A DNA stretch of 64,000 nt from assembly GCA_030248065.1 (NCBI GenBank), contig JASAMV010004991.1:1-64000 (forward strand). Direction: 5' to 3'. Positions 59,741 to 64,000 of the stretch are shown one piece after another. Numbering within the stretch: the first letter of the stretch is position 1; each line of letters opens with the position of its first letter. A program made the position numbers and the translations under genes. The notes below the pieces were generated by a model. It saw only the letters and a list, made by a program, of their open reading frames with translations, did no database searches and was not told the origin of the DNA. The stretch is from Rhynchonema sp. JSB1_4 (lineage: Eukaryota > Nematoda > Chromadorea > Monhysterida > Xyalidae).

Positions 59741-62700
59741 ATGCCGACATTCAACAGTCATCGAGCTTCACTCTGGCTGTTGCCCATATTGATGGTGATC
59801 ACTGCGATCAACGCCAAACCAAGTACGTGGGACGAAAACAATTTTCCAAAACTTTTTGTGTAAAGATTCTTCTTTACGAACGCAAAGATTTGTGTGGTCT
59901 TTGATTCACGTATAACTTCACTCTTTCTGATACCACCGTTTTTTTCATGGAATAGGAGCATGGAGACCTACATAATTACCGCAGCTGTCAGAAATGCTCC
60001 TTTGCATGGTATAGCAACGTGTCATACTCATATAGGTGGGGTCTTACGTACGCAACGACCGTAAAAGTATCGGGCACAAGGTCATTAACACAAGTGGTCA
60101 ACTCTTCGTTCTCGGTCAACTGGAAAGCAGCCTTAAATTAACGCAAGAAATTGGGGGTTGACGACAAGAGTTCACGATCTGAGTTGACTTAGAGTGCCGA
60201 AATTCAAGGAAAAAAAAATCAGAACCAACGGAAAAACGATCAATTCCTGTGTGGTCCGGTCTTGCCTTGGTGACGTGACTTATAGAATTATGGATATTTT
60301 TAAGAATTACTGATGCTACCAATTGGAACGGCTTGCAAGTAGTTCCCAGACCTAGAATTACAAACTTTTTAACCTGCAGTATTATCTCGAACTACTATCC
60401 CCAAGGCAAAAATTCGCGTGGCCAAGGCAAGACGGCATCGGCAAGCTTAATTTCGCTCGCTGTCCCTTGCAGAAAACTACACGCTGTACGTGACCACCGC
60501 TGATGAACCGAATGCCGGCACCGACATCAACATCGCCTTTACGCTTGTTGGCAGCAAACACAGTCTATTTGCCTTTCACGCCGAAAATCACGAAAAATTC
60601 GACAGGTTTGTGTTTGTGTTGTCTCATAAAGACATTCTATGATCATCAAAACCACCATTTTCAGAAACACAGAAAATCGGGTGATATATCCGATCAGAGA
60701 AAACGGAACGGACCTCGGCACGATCAAGAGCGTTGTGGTTGAGCTGAAGAATGAAATAGAAAGTGGAATGCCAGATGAACAGGACGACAAACGTAATAAT
60801 GACTTCAAGTATAGTTACACCATAAGAACGTGTGGAGACTGCACTATAGCATAATGTGCTCGTTCAGGATGGAAGATCGAAGATTTGAAACTGACTTTCC
60901 ACAACTCTAACGAGACAATCGAATTTGCGATCGACGAGTAAAATGGATATCATTAAACCGCTTGATCGCTGTTTACCAAAGACACAGACATTTAGTTGGT
61001 AGCGTGATTTCAGGTCACACTGGCTGGAGCCTGGCCAATCGCGTGCTTTTCCGGTGGCCAATTGTGTGGCAGAGGAGTGGCAGGACTGGGAGCAATGTGA
61101 GACGAACGGATGCAAAACGCGACAGCGCAAGGTACGCATACAGTATATAGATCTGCAGGCTTTGGTTGAGGTATCATTCTGGCACCGTTGCGAGGCTTAA
61201 AGGGTGTGTCTAACGTCTCTTAACCCCATGTTTTATGAGGTGCAATCGAAAGGTGACCTCGACAGGCCGGCGTGTGCAAAAAAACGCGTCTTGTAACTCG
61301 CTAAATCGCGAAATCTTGAGGGTTACTTTTCGAATTAAATCAATTTCCGGACACAAAACTCCAGGCGCTTTTGAGTGGGCGCTACTCACGTTTGGCGTTT
61401 TTCTGCTGAAACATTGCATGTTTAAGCGCGGCTCAGCCGCCTATACAATGCACGTAGACGCTCAACACACACCGCTCTGGCTGCTGGCTTGACTGTGCAC
61501 ACAATGAATGTTTCATTTAACACATAGAAGCTGGTTTGTGTGTGTTTCGCTTCGTAGCTTTTTTCAGTCAGCTCAGTCTGAATTTTGTGTCCGGAAATTG
61601 ATTTTATTCGAAAAGTAACCCTCAAGATTTCGCGATTTAGCGATTTAGAAGACGCGGTTTTTTGCACACGGCGGCCTTTCGGGGGCATCTTTCAATTCCG
61701 CCCAAAAAAACATGGGGTTAGGAGACGTTAGACACACCCTTTAATGTCCTGGCGTTAATGTGCCTGCATGTCTGCGTACACATTGACAGATAGCGCAATA
61801 AGTTAGGTGCGGATGGGAATATGATCAACGTGCTTTGCTTGATATACTGTGTTGGCACAAGCTTGAATGAATCATCCATATGACACGAATATACAGCCGT
61901 GCATGTACAGCATCTATTCAGATGATCGCCAGCAGCCCAGAACACGATGAGGAGTGTCTCGGCTACGAGTCAGTAATGTGTGACAATGGAGATCCCTGCC
62001 CAACCACATCCCCGTCAGTAACACCTCCCATGCTTACGCTCTGGTATACATGTACATAGTTCTCTCTTAATTCTGGACTTGGAGAAGTTTGATGGAGAAG
62101 ATCAGCTTGCGAATATTGCCATTTTTTAGTGATGTTAGCTTGTTGCTTGCTAGTGTTAACTGCGGCTACAACACTAAAATGACCAAGAATTGTAGTATTC
62201 AACATGAAAAGACGCGCATATATGTATGTACCTATACAATGCGATGAGAAAACGAACACTACCATGTGTCGATGCGCAGAGCCAGATTAAAACAAGCATT
62301 GGCAGAAACATACATAGTTCGAGTGTTACAATGGTCTGGAGGAACAACGCATAAGTATTCTTTAGCACGGTGGTAGACTGAACAGTAAAGCAGAACAATG
62401 CTGTTGTATAGTGGTAGGTATCTGGGTTTGGATCCGTCCAAAAAAACAAAATATTCAACACAGAAATGTTAGACCGACCGATGCTACGCTGTCGACACCA
62501 AGAACTCCGGCGGAGAACACCACCCTTCGCAACGCCACCGGGCGCAAACGAGAGGAGGATCGCTCGACCCACACTGTCCAGCTGTGGGTTCTGGGCATGA
62601 TTGTGCTTGGCCTGCTCGTTGTGGTCACCTTTATCGCGACCAGTGTCGGCTGTTTGGTCTATCATCGCAGACAACTACGCCAACTACAGACGGCCATACA

Positions 62701-63571
62701 ACGCGCCGCCAGCAAGAAGTGGGTTGGACGGAATCATACTTTGCTTAGATTTAATTTAATAGAAGGCAGCTACGAGTAGGGAACTCGACACGTCGAAGAA
62801 CCGGACCCGTTGAAGTAACACTATCTCATTTGGAACATTGATTGCTCAGTTGGTAGCGCATTGGCTCGGTTTGACCAGGAGATCAGACATTCGAGTCCTG
62901 GGTTCACAGAAATTTTTTTTCGCCGATGTTGGTGTCAAGGCAGCTCATAATGACGTTCATTTTAAACAGATCGGGATCGGGCAAGTCGACGCTAAGATCG
63001 GACATCAGTTCAATGAAGACCGACCAAAGTTCGCTTGACTACCGCACGCCGCACCTGGCACACAACAAGGCTCCTATTGTCAAGTCAGGGTCGGGGAGCG
63101 GCGGAAATTCCGTTTCCATCACACTCGATGGCGGGCCAGAACATACGTTGAACAGGTAAATTTGAGCTTAGATGTTCATTTTCCGTTGTTCCGGCGAATC
63201 AAAATTTCAAACGTTTGGATTGTTGATCCATCTGGCAAATCAACAGAGCCGTGGTCATGGTATACGCTGACAATATTGCCGCATGCCCTATGGTGGCGTA
63301 TGTAGTCAAACAGAGTGGGGCTCTTTGTTTCACATGACATAAAACAGATGAATATGTTTTCAGCGTCCGTCTGGAGAAAGCAGCTAGAAAACTGGCGAAA
63401 AAGAAGGAGAAGCAAGAGAAAAAGCAGGAAGACGCCAAGAACAAACCGTCACAACAAGCGCAAGAAGACAAGAAATCCAAACCGTCAATATCAACATCAA
63501 GCACCGATGAATCAGGAACCACCTCAAAAACGAATGATGTGAAAGTGTTAAGTCACTATGGCATTACATAA
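59741..63571 (+). CDS. Single-pass membrane protein with secreted-side PLAT domain
   Basis: Eight in-phase exons, 396 residues: 59741-59822, 60473-60605, 60665-60792, 60868-60937, 61014-61142, 62464-62718, 62970-63155, 63364-63571. Signal peptide (WLLPILMVITAINA). The PLAT/LH2 beta-sandwich starts at NYTLYVTTADEPNAGTDINI and continues through WKIEDLKLTF to SHWLEPGQ. A short Trp/Cys segment (EEWQDWEQCETNGC) follows, with weak resemblance to a thrombospondin type 1 start. One membrane helix (LWVLGMIVLGLLVVVTFIA), then a Ser/Gly-rich and strongly Lys/Glu/Gln-rich cytoplasmic tail ending SHYGIT. PLAT domains bind lipids or proteins; no catalytic domain is seen. The exon 5 donor (61142) was chosen by phase. 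Intron 5 holds a TTAA element. AATAAA at about 63810. I do not recognise the family. Confidence 0.8.
61201..61740. mobile_element. TTAA-target fold-back element, copy 2
   Basis: A 540-bp element with arms of about 170 bp (AGGGTGTGTCTAACGTCTC / complement; CCGGACACAAAA and its inverse inside) and TTAA at 61197-61200 and 61741-61744. Its AGGG start and TTAA target resemble the element at 50446-52101. Confidence 0.88.
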
Positions 63572-63910
63572 TGAATGATATTCTCGTTCTAGTTTCATTT
63601 ATCAGTATATGCATCACATCTAAGCAGCGGCGGAAAAATTCCAGAAATTAAATTTTGAAAATTCAAACCTGATTATTATAGCTGCAAGAAGCTTGAAAAT
63701 ACCCACTACTGACTCACAGATGATCCCTCACTAACCGACACATATTTCAGTGATCAATATGCCTTATATATACATTAACTCCGGCATATCCAAATTTTAT
63801 TCCACTGTGTAATAAATCTGCCCTACAGCTTCATTTCGAAAAACAATCATCTCAAATGCATAAATTCTGTAGAAATCTAAAATCACAAATATCCGATAAA
63901 TAAATCACGA

Positions 63911-64000
63911 TCAGAGTAAATTCATTTGTTCTTCTTCATCCAAATCTTTCTGCTTTTTCTGTTTCGTCATGCCGTAAAACGCACCGATCGCGACCAACGT
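63911..64000 (-). CDS. 3' end of a membrane-protein gene (partial)
   Basis: An open frame runs from the window edge to TGA at 63911-63913 (29 codons): a hydrophobic/aromatic stretch TLVAIGAFYGM, then a basic and acidic tail ending DLDEEEQMNLL. This looks like the end of a membrane helix with a short cytoplasmic tail; EQMNLL fits the [DE]xxxL[LI] sorting motif. The gene converges on the PLAT gene (340 bp between stop codons). Family not recognised. Confidence 0.5.
   Translation of the reverse strand, partial: TLVAIGAFYGMTKQKKQKDLDEEEQMNLL

Noticed and set aside
62845..62915. tRNA-like stretch with GCTCAGTTGGTAGCGC and a TTCGAGTCC B-box
   Set aside because: Acceptor, anticodon and T stems do not pair convincingly. 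It may be a decayed tRNA-derived repeat, but I cannot support a tRNA gene.

Overview
The window is animal nuclear DNA. Every recognisable gene is spliced (GT-AG introns, one GC-AG) and encodes a metazoan protein. I assembled the exons by hand, requiring each junction to keep codon phase. The RAB3 orthologue (internal [12 protein letters not shown]-terminal CNC) and the NIT-type receptor guanylyl cyclase point to an invertebrate, probably an ecdysozoan. I cannot name the species.

Layout. 1-3.6 kb: end of a transposon, then a divergent ionotropic-receptor gene (+) with an apparent frameshift before its last membrane helix. 5.0-37.1 kb: six genes, all on the minus strand: RAB3, a PET100-like COX assembly factor, mago nashi, NOA1 (mitochondrial circularly permuted GTPase), PIGP (GPI synthesis) and WASH1 (endosomal Arp2/3 activator). 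PIGP and NOA1 are only 30 bp apart. 45.2-59.1 kb: an 18-exon NIT-domain guanylyl cyclase (+). Its 7.2-kb fifth intron carries, on the opposite strand, two copies of a secreted Cys-rich protein gene with a polyhistidine tail, one of them split by a transposon. 59.7-63.6 kb: a secreted/membrane PLAT-domain protein (+). The window ends in the 3' end of a convergent gene.

Most remaining sequence is non-autonomous DNA transposons, many with 8-bp target-site duplications (TSDs) and CAGNG-type ends (hAT-like). Others use TA or TTAA targets, and there is one 5'-truncated Jockey-like LINE with a 14-bp TSD. They lie in introns and in two blocks of insertions within insertions (17.6-20.8 kb and 37.2-44.6 kb), the second reaching about eight levels. 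Several otherwise unrelated families share two design features: a short phrase from the terminus repeated inside the element, and a GC-rich palindrome near the middle.

A separate short motif, TGATGTTTCA (either strand), occurs about 17 times. It is concentrated in host-gene introns, often close to splice sites, and absent from the recognised transposons. The genes do not form one pathway: they cover vesicle traffic (RAB3, WASH1), mitochondria (NOA1, PET100), RNA (mago), GPI anchors (PIGP) and membrane signalling (receptor, cyclase).
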